Source: Microglena sp. YARC (lineage: Eukaryota > Chlorophyta > Chlorophyceae > Chlamydomonadales > Chlamydomonadaceae). From it: a stretch of DNA of 64,000 bases. Where the stretch lies: the NCBI GenBank assembly GCA_022414725.1, contig CM039462.1, positions 39,963,668 to 40,027,667 of the forward strand, in the 5' to 3' direction. Both the position numbers and the translations under genes were made by a program. Positions 48,252 to 58,877 of this stretch are shown in pieces. The notes under the pieces are model-generated. The model had not been told where the DNA came from and did not search any database. It saw only the letters and a program-made list of their open reading frames with translations. Position 1 is the first letter of the stretch, and each line of letters begins with the position of its first letter.

Positions 48252-48715
48252 ACGAATTAATTGCGCCAGACTACATCCTTTGAGAAACGCAATGAACTCA
48301 ACCCAGACTAAAGAATTTCGCCAGACTACATCCTTTGAGAAACGCAATGAACTCAACCCAGACTAAAGAGTTGCGCCAGACTGCATCCATTGAGAAACGC
48401 AATGAACTAAACCCAGACTAAAGAGTTGCGCCAGACTACATCCTTTGAGAAACGCAATGAACTCAACCCAGACTAAAGAGTTGCGCCAGACTACATCCTT
48501 TGAGAAACACAATGAACTAAACCCAGACTAAAGAGTTGCGCCAGACTACATCCTTTGAGAAACGCAATGAACTAAACCCAGACTAAAGAGTTGCGCCAGA
48601 CTACATCCTTTGAGAAACGCAATGAACTAAACCCAGACTAAAGAGTTGCGCCAGATTACATCCTTTGAGAAACGCAATGAACTAAACCCTGGCTAAAGAG
48701 TTGCGCCAGAATGAA
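48252..48715 (+). repeat. 60-bp tandem array, about eight copies
   Basis: Near-identical copies of agttgcgccagactacatcc, tttgagaaacgcaatgaact and aaacccagactaa form a clean minisatellite. Confidence 0.95.
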
Positions 48716-50151
48716 CATACTATGCCAACTCTGCGACTGGACAGTCAACGCAGAATAAACGGTCCACAATCGTCCACGTCCTGATCCTCTAAATCGACGA
48801 GGAAGCGTCTATTATGCGCTACTATCGCAATGCAACGCATTCAAGTTGGACGTCCGGAAAGCTGCAGTGCGTTCGAATTCCGTCAAAGAGTCCACCCACG
48901 TGGCCCTAAGTCACGTGATCACTGAGTCATGCTCTAGGGCGCGGAGCGCCTTCCGTACACCATTACTCATTAACCTGATAGGCGCAACTGCGCAACCGAA
49001 CGGGAACCTTCACGCAACCCCGCGCAAAACGGGCCTTTCCCCGAGTGCAGCCTACCTGCAGTTTCCTTACACCTTCTCAGCAGCCTCTCTGCTACCTAGC
49101 CTGCAGCTTACCTGCAGTTTCCTTGCACCCCCTCAGCAGCCTTTCTGCTACCTAGCCTGCAGCCTGCCTGTAGAGCCACTTACCCAGCCAGCTACCCCTG
49201 AAGACTGACATTTCTTTGAAAACCCCTGCTGAAGTGATTTCTCCCTTTCAGCTACTAGAAATTCCCAAAGTCTCCCTAGTTTTAATATTTTAATTTTCTT
49301 ATGCCCCTCAGTTAATTCCAGGAATTCTTGAGCTCAAGAATACCTTGAATTGGGGGGGATGTTATTGACTGATTTACATATCAGTCTCTGAGTCGGCATA
49401 ATGCACACCGGTACCTTTCCTCCTGGTACCGTGTTGCCTGCCGCCAGGCCTCAGGCTAGCTGTGGCCTGCACTTGACTGCAGTACCCTGCAGTACACATC
49501 TCTATTCTATATGATTGCGCCTGTTGCGCTTAATAGCATCTTCTCCTCTATCGAGCCTATGCCGTTGTAACAATCTTACATTAACAATTCTTGCAGGGGT
49601 CGGCTAACCTGGGAGGGCACTTTTTCACGTACGGATCTCAGGGTTGCGGACTGTGGATGCGGTGTTTTCATTTGTCGTTTCCTTCCTGTCCTGTGGACTC
49701 AATCTAGGGACCTAGAGCATCTCTACAATTTCCCCTGAGAAAAATTGCATCTTCGTGCCTCTTGCAGCTCATTGCATGAGGCTCATTGTGCTTGACACGG
49801 AAATCTGCTGTTTCACACTAATCCCTGCAGATTGCGCAATAGCAGCTGTAGCCTGTCGTATGGGAGTTTCATTGTGATTCACCATTTGCAAAGGGTTGTA
49901 CAGCCATACAACTTCAGTTCAATTAGCCAACTGCAGTTTCTCAGCTCTCATGACCCCCCCCTACTTGAACCCGGCCCCGAGCCGCTACTCATAGGAAGTG
50001 GGAGTGCTAAGGAATAAGGTATGTCACTGTCAAATCATTTTTGGGAGATGGGAGTTTCTGTGTGATTCACCATTTGCAATAGTCTGTAAAGCCATGCAAT
50101 TTTAGGTTTTGTAGTGTCTGTGATGAGATAATGTGTGTGGTGTGAAGTACA
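48716..50151. other. Gene-free stretch with possible LTR start
   Basis: At 49348-49361 a ttgggggggat purine run is followed by tgttattgactg. This looks like a polypurine tract plus the first bases of an LTR. No end of the LTR or coding region of such an element is found. A gatgggagtttc..tgtgattc block followed by accatttgcaa is repeated at about 49860 and 50047. Confidence 0.25.
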
Positions 50152-51002
50152 TTATCCATGATTTATACCTACCTGGGTCTGTTTTTTGGCGCAAATGCCA
50201 CATCCTCCAAAAGGACCTCTGTCCATGCCTTCAACACCAAAGAAAGAGAGGTCCTCCATTCCCAAGACTCTCTTGAGGTAAGCAAAAAATGCACCTTCAA
50301 ACTGGTGTGTATCCATGCTACCTCCCACCACATGATTTACACATTCGACCCATCCCAACCTGCAATCGCGAGAGATGAAGCCATACGAAATTGTCTTTGT
50401 TTTTGGATGGCCTGGTAATTCAAGCTGAAAACATACATACCCGTCCCACTCAGTCCATTTTGAAGTCCAAGCTGTTTGTAGTACTCCATAAGATCCATGC
50501 TGTTTGTGTTACTCAAGAAGATCCATGTCGTAGAAGGCAGCCGGGTCTGTGGGAGTGCTGGGAAAACAATGGGCTTGTATTGTAGTGTGTGCCAAGTGAT
50601 GGCGTACATCGCAATTTGAGTTGTGAAAAAGCACCAATGGCACCAGCAGATCACCAGAGCAGGTTAAACCAAAATATTTCACTTTTTTGGCTGGGTTGAC
50701 TGCAACAACAGGACCTCCACAGCTACATGGACGGGTAGCCAAATTATCCAGACGTGCCTGGATCTCAACAATCTTGGCACGTCGCCCTCTTTGTAATCGT
50801 CTAGAGATACCCAGCAGTCGATGATAGCTTGTTGGAAGTCCGGAATGAGCTCCCTCCATGCCTTATCTTGAGTCTGCAGTCTGCACTCGCCGTCCATGAT
50901 TAGTTTGATCACTATCCGATTGAAACCCTGACTCACAAGCATGCTCTTCGTAGTCCGAAGAGAACCCACCAGAACCTGGATCGGATGGACGACGAGCCGC
51001 AT
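50152..51002 (-). pseudogene. Probable KDZ-type transposase remnant
   Basis: Overlapping minus-strand frames (51002-50679, 50859-50509, 50654-50337, 50358-50152) form one degraded coding stretch. It reads, in order, a WRELIPDFQQAIIDCW segment, RPCSCGGPV, HCFPSTPTDPAAFYDMDLLE, a second MDLMEYYKQLGLQN, and finally GGCGICAKK. A CFPxTPxxPxxAF block followed by a Cys-x-x-Cys motif is the layout of the N-terminal part of KDZ transposases. Small duplications and frame changes show it is broken. The identification is by pattern only. Confidence 0.4.
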
Positions 51003-51169
51003 ACTGATTCTCCTAACAGGAGGTGTGCGTTGCTATGTGAGTTGGCGTTGCTGCCTGTTTTTTGGTGGACGTTCGATCGGAATATCTGCGAAAGGCGATT
51101 ACGTATGGGCAGATCGGCTTGGCGCCAGTCGTCTGCTGATAGGGAACAGTAAATGAAACGTCTGAGTGG

Positions 51170-51500
51170 AGTTGGTGCACGAACGTCCAGATTGTGGAAG
51201 TTCGGGACCATTCAGTTGGTCCGTCCGAATTATAGAAGTTTGGGACCGCTGAGTTGGTCCGAATTGTGGAAGTTTAGGACGGTGTAGTAGGTGCACGAAC
51301 GTCCAGATTGTGGAATTCGGGGGCCGTTGAGCAGGTGCTTGAACGTCCAGATAGTGGATGTTTCCACAACGGAACGTATCGGATTCGCGACGAACCTCCA
51401 CTTATCGGACGTCGCGCGAGTTCGCAGCCTTCTCAAACGTCCACTATATGGAGGGTTTGAACCTCCGCATTATGGAAGTGACTACCTGCCAGGTTACCAG
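51170..51500. repeat. Minisatellite
   Basis: Irregular copies of gaacgtccagattgtggaag and ttcgggaccgttgagttggt are seen about six times. Confidence 0.7.
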
Positions 51501-52728
51501 GCTGGTGAATAAGTGACTTAGCTGAACGGTGGTATGAACGATTTGACCATCTGACTCAGGTGGTCGAATGGCTCACACCACCGTTTACAACAGTGGCGAC
51601 CATGATGATAACGCAAACTCTCGGGCTGAATGAAATAGAGAGAAGTCGAGCAATGCAGTAGGCTGCCGACTAGAGCAGTCGAGAAACATAAATGGTCGTA
51701 CAAGGTCAGAATTCATTGCGCAAAGAGATTTCCAAGGCTGATTTCGCAAAAAAGTCGGTAGAAAGGCAGATACGCAAGCAAACGAGATCTGCGAGTCGGG
51801 CTCGTCGAGTCAGCAGAGAAATCAGGAAGCATCTTTGTGGAGGTGAGGATATTGCCCCGTCGAACACACAGTTGAGCTCAGAGTGAGCTGAGTTGGAAGA
51901 TGAAGAAATAAAGTATAGGCGAAGGAGAAGGGAGCGACAGTATCGCAAAGCAAAGCAAATTACGATGCTTCACGAGAAATCCATTCAGCCACAGTTGTAA
52001 GTTTCAACAGCAATCGCAGTAGCAGATGAAGTCTTCGCCCACTCATCATGTGGAGAGCTCACACAGAGACTGAGGGCGCAAGCGTGCATGCACGGGTATC
52101 GGGTACTCGGGCAACTGGGCAAGACGTCAGGAGCTGCATAATAATAAGCTATCTGGTCGTTGCTGCAAGCGGCTAGGAGAAAACAAACTTCACAGTGTGA
52201 AGCCCTCTCCAGGGACACACAATCGATACGATGCAAAAGCAGGGGAGCAGCAGCAGGGCGGAGAGGTCACTTGTTTTTCAGGGTTTGGTGGCTTCCCTAG
52301 GCAGCAACGGTCACGTCAATGCACTGTGGGCCTGTGGCTTCTGACAAAGCGACAGGATAAAAAACAAAGGGAAGACCTGGGAAGAGGGACGACATGGGGA
52401 AGATAATATCGATGCCACCAACTGACGTGACTACCGTTTGGAGGTTCGGGGGTTGGTGAGGGTTTGGTGGCTTCCCTAGGCGACGGTCACATCAACGCTC
52501 TCTGACTTCCGACATTGCGACAGGATAAATACGCGCCTCAGTCTCTCATACATAATCGAAGAACAGTACCTACATCTAAGGAGCCCTTTGACCTTTCCAC
52601 CGTCGGTGATTGAACACCGAACCACCCAGTCCCTCCGGCCTACCCACCTGCCCGCCAGTCCTCCCGTACCACCCGCTGGTGCACCCGCGTCTCCAAGGTT
52701 GAGTTGGAGGCCTGATTAAACTCATACG
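51501..52728. other. No supported gene
   Basis: A block with cagggtttggtggcttccct and gcaacggtcac at about 52278 recurs at 52458. A 64-codon basic plus-strand frame at 51692 has no recognisable family. Confidence 0.3.
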
Positions 52729-53853
52729 ATGAAGTGTGCTACGTCACTCTTCCCCCTCTTGGCAATGGCCCTGCTATCGGCCTGCGCTTTTGGTGAGTAC
52801 CGTATGATTAACACGAACATACATGCAAACACAAACAAATGTTACAAAGCCGATTTTTCGCTTTAGCCCCCTCTGGACCCCCCAGGGGTCCCGGGGCTGA
52901 AACCCTAAGTTCCCCTCGTGTCTCTCTCCGTCGTCCGCCCGTCCGCTTCCCCATCTATCCATCTGTCCGACAGATGTCCAGGCGTTTGAACGATTCCGAC
53001 CACCTCCGCACCCACAATGTTTGCTCACAGTTGGAGTGCGCATGAGTTATCAGCATCGCAGCGGTAAAGATCCTTCGCAAAAGTTGTCCAATGTTTGTAG
53101 CTCTATTCGGCTACGATTAGCTACTTGCCTACTTTCTCCACTACTTTCGAAACTCCCTGCCGGTGACTGCTAAAGCGATTTTCCGTGTCGCTTGCGAAAC
53201 GATCTTAGAACTTGTCTCTGAAGGCCAGGAGTGTATACTATATATTCTTAAATATGAATTGTGTGAGCACCATCCACCTACTTACCCATCACATGCATAC
53301 ACCATCCCATGTCTTGTTGGACCACCAGACCCTGGTTATTTAAGCGCACCACCCTCACACTCACCCACCCACCTACCCCTGCGTAGCGCACCCCCACACG
53401 GCCACGCATACATACACACCTACATGTCCATGACATCTGCCTACCTGTTTTCCCCCCATGCCCCTATCACCTACCTATGGAGCATGCCGGTCTTCGGGTC
53501 TTTTTCGATAACTTAATTTTGCCCCAAAAAACCAGTAGGGGTCTTTCCGATAGTCCCTCCGCACAAATTATATCTCGGGGGATGTCCGATAGATTTCCCC
53601 GTGCAATACCGTGGTAGTACCGTGGCAGTACCGTGATTTTGCCATGGATGATTCGCCTAAGATTCGGGAGCTGACGCGATTCGCCTTATAGATTCGAGAG
53701 CTGACGTGTGTCCCGCGAATAGATAAGAAACAATACGACAAAATACGACAAAATACGACAAAATACGATTAGCCAGACTTCGTTACACTTTGTTACACAT
53801 TTCTACTCTCCCCGACAGGAACCAACTGCAACCGTCTGCCGATTCAGCCGTGA
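52729..53853 (+). CDS. Possible short secreted peptide gene, two exons
   Basis: Exon 1 (52729-52792) encodes a classical signal peptide (MKCATSLFPLLAMALLSAC) and ends in a good donor, G|GTGAGT. A pyrimidine-rich acceptor at 53818 leads to exon 2 (53819-53853), which closes in phase after eleven residues. The product would be only 32 residues, so the real gene may use other exons or may have been cut by the viral insertion that begins about 120 bases later. A possible small inverted-repeat element (tcgctttagc ... gctaaagcga) lies in the intron at about 52857-53178. Confidence 0.3.
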
Positions 53854-53973
53854 GACGAAGCCGAGGAAGTCAAGAGGAAGTCAGGAGCCGCGAGCCGCGG
53901 CAGGACCCGACTGTCTCCAGGTTCCCGTTCAGCCCGCGACTCATCACTGCGTGGCGGGAGCTGCTGCTACTCA

Positions 53974-54273
53974 CTACTTGATGACTTTTGCTAGCCCTTG
54001 AGCTATACGACCTACCCCACTAGCTTTGGATAGTATTTTTTCAACTTCTGGACTGAACTGCTGTAACGCGCTTCCTACGCCCCTTATTCCGTCCGCTACC
54101 CCTCCCTGTCCCAACAAGTCAGCAATGGAGGCTGCCGCATTGGACACTGGTCCCGCAAATTGTCCCACCTTCCGAGCTACACCTCCACCGAAATCAGCTA
54201 CCTTCCTAACCACATTCCCGAAAGTGCCTACAGCCTTACCAACGCCAGATTTGAGAGTATTAAAGAATCCCAT
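53974..54273 (-). CDS. Glycine-rich amphipathic viral protein
   Basis: This 99-residue product begins MGFFNTLKSGVGKAVGTFG and continues with repeated glycine/alanine/valine amphipathic helices (GGGVARKVGQFAGPVSNAAA). Such small proteins next to capsid genes in DJR-capsid viruses are thought to act as membrane-active or minor virion components, comparable in style to adenovirus pVI; that function is inference. The ATG at 54273 is preferred as start. The frame is also open further upstream, into the broken structural gene that precedes it, so a fused product is possible. Confidence 0.5.
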   Translation of the reverse strand: MGFFNTLKSGVGKAVGTFGNVVRKVADFGGGVARKVGQFAGPVSNAAASIADLLGQGGVADGIRGVGSALQQFSPEVEKILSKASGVGRIAQGLAKVIK

Positions 54274-55118
54274 TAATATACTCTTTGATATTATTTGATG
54301 GAAAGTAAAAGCAATTTCTGGTCTATGGATTTCAAAATTGATAAAAATAGAATTCATAGGATCAGTATCAGATTCATAATCTATTCTGAGAGTGATGCTC
54401 CAGTCGTAGGGAAAAGGCCCTATAGATTCTTTATGTTCATCTTTAATGCTCAAACTCAATTCTGACACATGTGAGGCGCTTGTATAGAAAGAAAAGTCGT
54501 CTGCTGTATTCTGATAAATGATGTTGGCAAAACTTTCAACATTAACTGGTAGACGGATTAATACATCAGATTCCTGCATATTGTTTTGACGAAATTGTTG
54601 ACAGCACTGTTAGTTACCTTGGGTAAATTGTGATGGATGGTCAGGAAACTTTCAAGATTTAAACGCAATGGAAAGGAGCTAACAATGGGAGCACCACCAG
54701 GTGTTTCGTGAGGCAGGAACCCAAACAAATAACTACTTTTATCTTTGAATTCGAATGAATACCCTGGCCCAGGAGGGTTGAATATACAAAGCCCGTTTGT
54801 TTCATTATGGGTTATTGTCCATCCCGTAAGCAACACACCCAATTATGTCAGCCAAGAATCAAGGGTATAGTTCCCAATTGGAATTCTGATTGATGTCTTG
54901 GTACCATTGTTGTTAACAATAAAGTCATTGTTACTTGCTCTAATCGAATAAAAACACCTGTTGATGATGACATCTGCAACTGTGACTTTAGTCCTCCCTC
55001 CATAGGGATTTTGCAGGACTCCTGCAGGCAATGATGTTGTGAAATTGTCAGGCGTTCCACTTGTTCGAAACGTGCTTGATATGTACAACAATTGTGTTTT
55101 CAAGACAGGTGGAGACAT
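54274..55118 (-). pseudogene. Broken viral structural protein gene
   Basis: A 91-codon start part (55118-54843) ends at a TAA. The same frame continues open to 54558, and the sense then continues in another frame from about 54590 (NMQESDVLIRLPVNVES...). Together these give one protein of about 280 residues with beta-rich sequence (TTSLPAGVLQNPYGG; FPYDWSITLRIDY). The pattern, starting with a short list-like STFRTSGTPDNF segment and ending with WSITLRIDY, resembles uncharacterised virion proteins of PLVs. The exact family is not known to me. One stop and one frameshift make the gene non-functional unless they are sequence errors. Confidence 0.55.
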
Positions 55119-55136
55119 TTTATATGATGGGATATA

Positions 55137-55382
55137 TTATATTGTAACATTTTGTATTGTAACCAAGCCATCTAAAACCTCAGTACCAGAAACAGGTTTG
55201 ATTTTATTCAGCAAGTCTTTCCTGATAGCTTTCTTGTCCCTATACAACAATGGTTTATTGATATATACAGAAATAGCTACATCTACCAAGTATTCAGGTA
55301 GACCAGGAGACATGTCTAAAATTGCAGCTCTGAAGTTTTTGTATTCATTGGTTTGCTTGTATTCTTGTGTCAAAGAGGCCAT
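55137..55382 (-). CDS. Small conserved-type PLV protein
   Basis: This 81-residue helical protein begins MASLTQEYKQTNEYKNF and contains MSPGLPEYLVDVAISVYINK. Small proteins with this (P)xLPxxLVDxAIxxY layout are found beside the packaging ATPase in polinton-like elements as far as I recall. No function is known. It lies 18 bases upstream of the broken structural gene and 33 bases from the ATPase end, as expected for a compact operon-like virus gene block. Confidence 0.5.
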   Translation of the reverse strand: MASLTQEYKQTNEYKNFRAAILDMSPGLPEYLVDVAISVYINKPLLYRDKKAIRKDLLNKIKPVSGTEVLDGLVTIQNVTI

Positions 55383-55415
55383 TCTTTAACAATCATTTAG
55401 AAAAAATAAAATGTT

Positions 55416-56946
55416 TTATTGCAGGTTCAGAACAATATCAAAGTTTTTCTTGAACCTATTTAGTTTGTCTCCTGTGAAATCTATAACAAGAGAGTCATGC
55501 TCATCCTGTGTTGCATGTATATACAGCCTCTCAAACTTCTTCAAGTCTGTCAGCATGAATTGCGGTGCTCTCACGCGTTTTATGACTTGGTGACTACTTA
55601 TGTACTTCCTTAGAACTATCGGCCCAGACAGTGTTTCTGTCTGTACTGTGTCAGCTTCCCGTAGACTGTGTCATCCTTCATGACACGGTGACAGCTTCCT
55701 GTTGACTGCGTCATCGGTCTCTCACTGACACACTCTGTATAGCCGGTGCCTGGCTTAAGATTCCTGACTTAGGGTCTAGTCAGGTTACAGGCATCCGCCT
55801 CTCCCACCGCTGGTGTTCTTTGGCGTCCGCCTGTCCTTGTAACGCTATTCTTGTCTCCGTGTATAGATTGGCGCGTCTATCTCCGCTGCATACATCTCTC
55901 TCCACTCTTCGAAGTGCTTTCTAGCTGATAGGTTACGGGCTTATTACTTCTACCACTGCTTTACAATGCAACTTCCGCGTGGGCCTCCTGCCGGCTTCGA
56001 GAAACTTACCCCACATAATGGTATTTCCTGGTCGCGCGGTATGGAGAGTGTCATTATCAGTAATGGATGCAACCGAATTCTCATTATCATGGATGCGACC
56101 GAATTCTCATTATCATGGATGCGACCGAATTCTCATTATCAGTAATGGATGCGACCGTCTGTCTCCGCTGCATACATCTCTCTCCACTCTTCGAAGTGCT
56201 TTCTAGCTGATAAAGTCGAGAGTAGAACTGACTTCATCATGAAGATCTACCAATATTTTGGTTGATGCAAACTTGAATAAAACGAACAATGAAGTATTAG
56301 TTCTGATGCTCTTGGGTATAGCTTTCAAATTCTGTGAGCAAATCATGATGTTTATACCCAAATGCCTGTTCTTCAAAACCAAGTTTGTCAATGCTGATTT
56401 ACCCACACTTTTGAATGCACTACTACCCACCAGATCATCCAATACAAAATAATTTATTGCACCGTTTGGGTATCTACAAGGAGGCTTTTGGTATGCAGTT
56501 CTCTCAAGAAAATCTATCTCATCAAATGTCAATGCATCTATTTTTCCATTGAAAAACTTTGCCCAAACTTGCAAATCTTTCTTGAACTGTTCAGTGTTTT
56601 CTTTTTCTTTTTTGATGTCTTCAATAACTTCTAAAAGCTTTGTGTCACTGTAATTACTTATAATATCATCAGGATGAATCTTCAGACAATTGAATACTGG
56701 ATTTGCATCATGGGTATGTGAAAATACAAGAATTCTCATAGCCTGTTTGCCATCAAAACCCGCAAGCTCATATTGTTTCAATAATTGGCAAACAGAATAT
56801 GTTTTACCAGTCCCTCGGCTCCCAATGAAAAGGGCTACAAAATATTTACGTGGCAAAGACGTGTTTAGACACTGTGGGTAAGTGTTTGGCTTATAAACGA
56901 GTTTTTTATGAATAAAATTACTGACTGCGTTTTCTGTGATATTCAT
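55416..56946 (-). pseudogene. FtsK/HerA-type genome packaging ATPase, interrupted by an insertion
   Basis: The A32-like ATPase pumps viral DNA into the capsid. The 5' part (56946-56213) contains the Walker A motif GSRGTGKT near residue 42 and a Walker B-type strand NYFVLDDLV near residue 170. It also has the ICSQNLKAIPKSIRTN sensor-like region. At 56212 a 665-base element begins, and a stop inside it (56203) ends the frame after 247 codons. The missing C-terminal part is found on the other side (55547-55416), with the typical HDSLVIDFTGD motif and its own TAA. Removing the element and one AAGTC copy leaves a continuous frame, so the gene was intact when hit. The product made now would lack about 43 C-terminal residues. 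Confidence 0.9.
55548..56212 (+). mobile_element. 665-bp LTR-like element inside the viral ATPase gene
   Basis: The element starts tgtcagca and ends gctgata. It is flanked by the perfect 5-base duplication aagtc (55543-55547 and 56213-56217). The first 383 bases are related to the repeat at 1438-1778. A 58-base segment at its right end (56155-56212) repeats 55873-55930. Between them lies unique sequence with three copies of ggatgcgaccgaattctcat. A TG start and 5-base target duplication fit an LTR retrotransposon relic (solo LTR with partial second copy). No coding capacity is present. Confidence 0.85.
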
Positions 56947-56972
56947 CTATTTTTACAGGACATAATATTTTA

Positions 56973-57488
56973 CTAAAAAGGGCATTGTGACCCAGGGAAG
57001 AGTGATTGATAAGCCAGTCGTTTCCCATCATTCATTATTTTCTGTCTAAACAGTTCAACAGTTTCCTCTTGGCTTATTTTTGGAACTTTTGTAACGTTCA
57101 AGCGTTTTTTAATTTGTCTTGACATCTGTTTCACTTCAACTTCTTCTGATTCTGGCTGGGAATCATCTGTTATCACCTGTTCGTCTTCTTCAGAGTCATC
57201 ATCACTAACAACAATAGTTGTCTTCAGTTTCTTATTGACTGCCTTCTTACGAATTTTCATCTCAGTAGCCTTTTCTTGTTGCTTTACTTGTTTCTCCTGT
57301 TTCTGGAGCTGTTTCTCTTGTCTACTGATTTCTCCTAATTCTTTTCTCTTGGCCCAAGCCTTTTCCCGTGCTCTTGCTAGTACCTCTTTCTGCTTCTGAG
57401 ACATGACTCTCTTTGCTTTGGGTTGAATCACTTCCACATCCTCCAAATTGTTACTGAGTTGTTCAATATCCTCCATATATAATTTCAA
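56973..57488 (-). CDS. Charged coiled-coil viral protein
   Basis: This 171-residue protein has a long lysine/glutamate/glutamine-rich helix (EISRQEKQLQKQEKQVKQQE), predicted as coiled coil at about residues 40-90. An acidic serine/aspartate stretch (SDDDSEEDEQ) follows, and then a conserved-looking C-terminus (FRQKIMNDGKRLAYQSLFPG). It lies 26 bases upstream of the ATPase gene on the same strand. The function is unknown; a virion core or scaffolding role would be a guess. Confidence 0.55.
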   Translation of the reverse strand: MKLYMEDIEQLSNNLEDVEVIQPKAKRVMSQKQKEVLARAREKAWAKRKELGEISRQEKQLQKQEKQVKQQEKATEMKIRKKAVNKKLKTTIVVSDDDSEEDEQVITDDSQPESEEVEVKQMSRQIKKRLNVTKVPKISQEETVELFRQKIMNDGKRLAYQSLFPGSQCPF

Positions 57489-57561
57489 GTTAGAAAATAA
57501 TAGAAAAAATTACTGGAATTTACAAATGATCACTGGAATTTGGGAGCCACAGGAGATTTCC

Positions 57562-57735
57562 TCAGGATATGTATGGCTTTGGGCTTGTGGGTAAAGGACG
57601 ACCCCACAGCAACTCAGTCTCATGTAACGGTTGTCGGATCATTCTCCTACCTGCATAGTTTGTAGCTGGTTGAGCATATTGAATGGCTCTATTAGGCCAT
57701 GTTTCTAGACAGAGAGGTAGCAAATATTTATCCAT
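57562..57735 (-). CDS. Small viral ORF, 57 residues
   Basis: The frame starts MDKYLLPLCLETWPNRAIQY and ends LPTSPKPYIS before a TGA. It fills the gap between the second capsid-type gene (8 bases away) and the coiled-coil gene, on the same strand. Tight packing in a block with almost no free space supports it being real. It has many prolines, arginines and tyrosines and no recognised domain. Confidence 0.45.
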   Translation of the reverse strand: MDKYLLPLCLETWPNRAIQYAQPATNYAGRRMIRQPLHETELLWGRPLPTSPKPYIS

Positions 57736-57743
57736 TTTATATA

Positions 57744-58844
57744 TTACCTTGCGAAAAAGTATTTCGAGCCGTTTTCACCAGTATCTATCTCCAAAAGAGA
57801 GTTGTACTTGACGAATAAAAGTGAATAGTTCTTCGTGTTGATATTACCAGTGCTGTGAAATGTGATGTTATAGGGTATGTCTTCATCCATTACATCTATT
57901 GGTAGACCCAGGGACCACTGACGAGTTGCTAGAGTACTTGCACTTCGTATTAATAGGGTACCATCCTTTGTCAATGTAGTCATGTGTTCCATTGATCTGT
58001 TGTCATTGCCAAGAATCATGTCCAAGTATTCATTTGCCCTGAAATAGTTTATTGGGTGGTCTGCAACAGGTATATTGTTGACACTAATACCAACATGAAC
58101 TGGAGCATCATTTGTTAGAATACTTGGAATGCCATGTGAAAAATAGTAGCTTGTCCCGTTATAGTCTTGGGTTGAAGTCTTGGAGTGAAAATCTTCTGTC
58201 ATGAACGTTGCAATAGCATACTCAATATCCCTGGAAGCAATGTATATATTCGTTTGTTGGTTTTCGTTTTCATTGAGTTGAAACATGGATGAGAAGTTGT
58301 CAAATTCAACACGTTCTGTGACATTGTCTTGAATTTCACTTCGAACAATAAGGTGTAGATCGGAAATCTCATAGCTTGTTAAATCATTGTCTCTCAACAA
58401 TACTGCAGCATCTGCCCAAACAATACAGATTCGAACCCTGCCTTTGATTACACAGTCCTTGGTACCTAAGATACCATGGAAACGGTCTATAACATATGGC
58501 TCATCATTTGACATGGAAATTAAATCCACAGCCTTAGCATTACCCAACATATATGAGGAAGTCGCAGGGGTGTTATGAACAGCCATTAGTCTTGTGAGGT
58601 GATGATAATTGTTGATGGACTGGACCTCAACGTCATCAAACGAAACTGATAATGAACTGATTAAGCAATCTATTCCCCTGGGTGCAACACCATCCGAATT
58701 AAAAGTGAACAAAAGCTTGACACTGGATAAATCCCAAATGCCATCAGTTATTTCAAACACGGTCTGCGTTTGGGGGAAACCTGTTTTTGTTCCTATTGGC
58801 TCAATTCTATGGATTTTAGTAATGTTTTGAGGAAGTGCACTCAT
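57744..58844 (-). CDS. Capsid-type protein 2 (penton or second major capsid paralog)
   Basis: This 366-residue beta-rich protein begins MSALPQNITKIHRIEPIGTK. Its start and the IDCLISSLSVSFDDVEVQSI / NNYHHLTRL segment line up by eye with MSAYPKNLQYITKRI and the IESIIQRCDLEVNGQVI / SNYNQLFNI segment of the neighbouring gene. The two therefore look like diverged paralogs. In PLVs the gene next to the major capsid gene is usually the minor capsid (penton, single jelly roll). At 366 residues this is long for a penton, so a second double-jelly-roll protein is an alternative. It starts 33 bases after the stop of the first capsid gene. Confidence 0.6.
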   Translation of the reverse strand: MSALPQNITKIHRIEPIGTKTGFPQTQTVFEITDGIWDLSSVKLLFTFNSDGVAPRGIDCLISSLSVSFDDVEVQSINNYHHLTRLMAVHNTPATSSYMLGNAKAVDLISMSNDEPYVIDRFHGILGTKDCVIKGRVRICIVWADAAVLLRDNDLTSYEISDLHLIVRSEIQDNVTERVEFDNFSSMFQLNENENQQTNIYIASRDIEYAIATFMTEDFHSKTSTQDYNGTSYYFSHGIPSILTNDAPVHVGISVNNIPVADHPINYFRANEYLDMILGNDNRSMEHMTTLTKDGTLLIRSASTLATRQWSLGLPIDVMDEDIPYNITFHSTGNINTKNYSLLFVKYNSLLEIDTGENGSKYFFAR

Positions 58845-58877
58845 TTATATTATTGTTACATTTATAATTATTTGTAT

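Noticed and set aside
48252..48715. CRISPR-like array
   Set aside because: The whole 60-base unit is repeated without unique spacers, so it is a minisatellite; the genome is eukaryotic.
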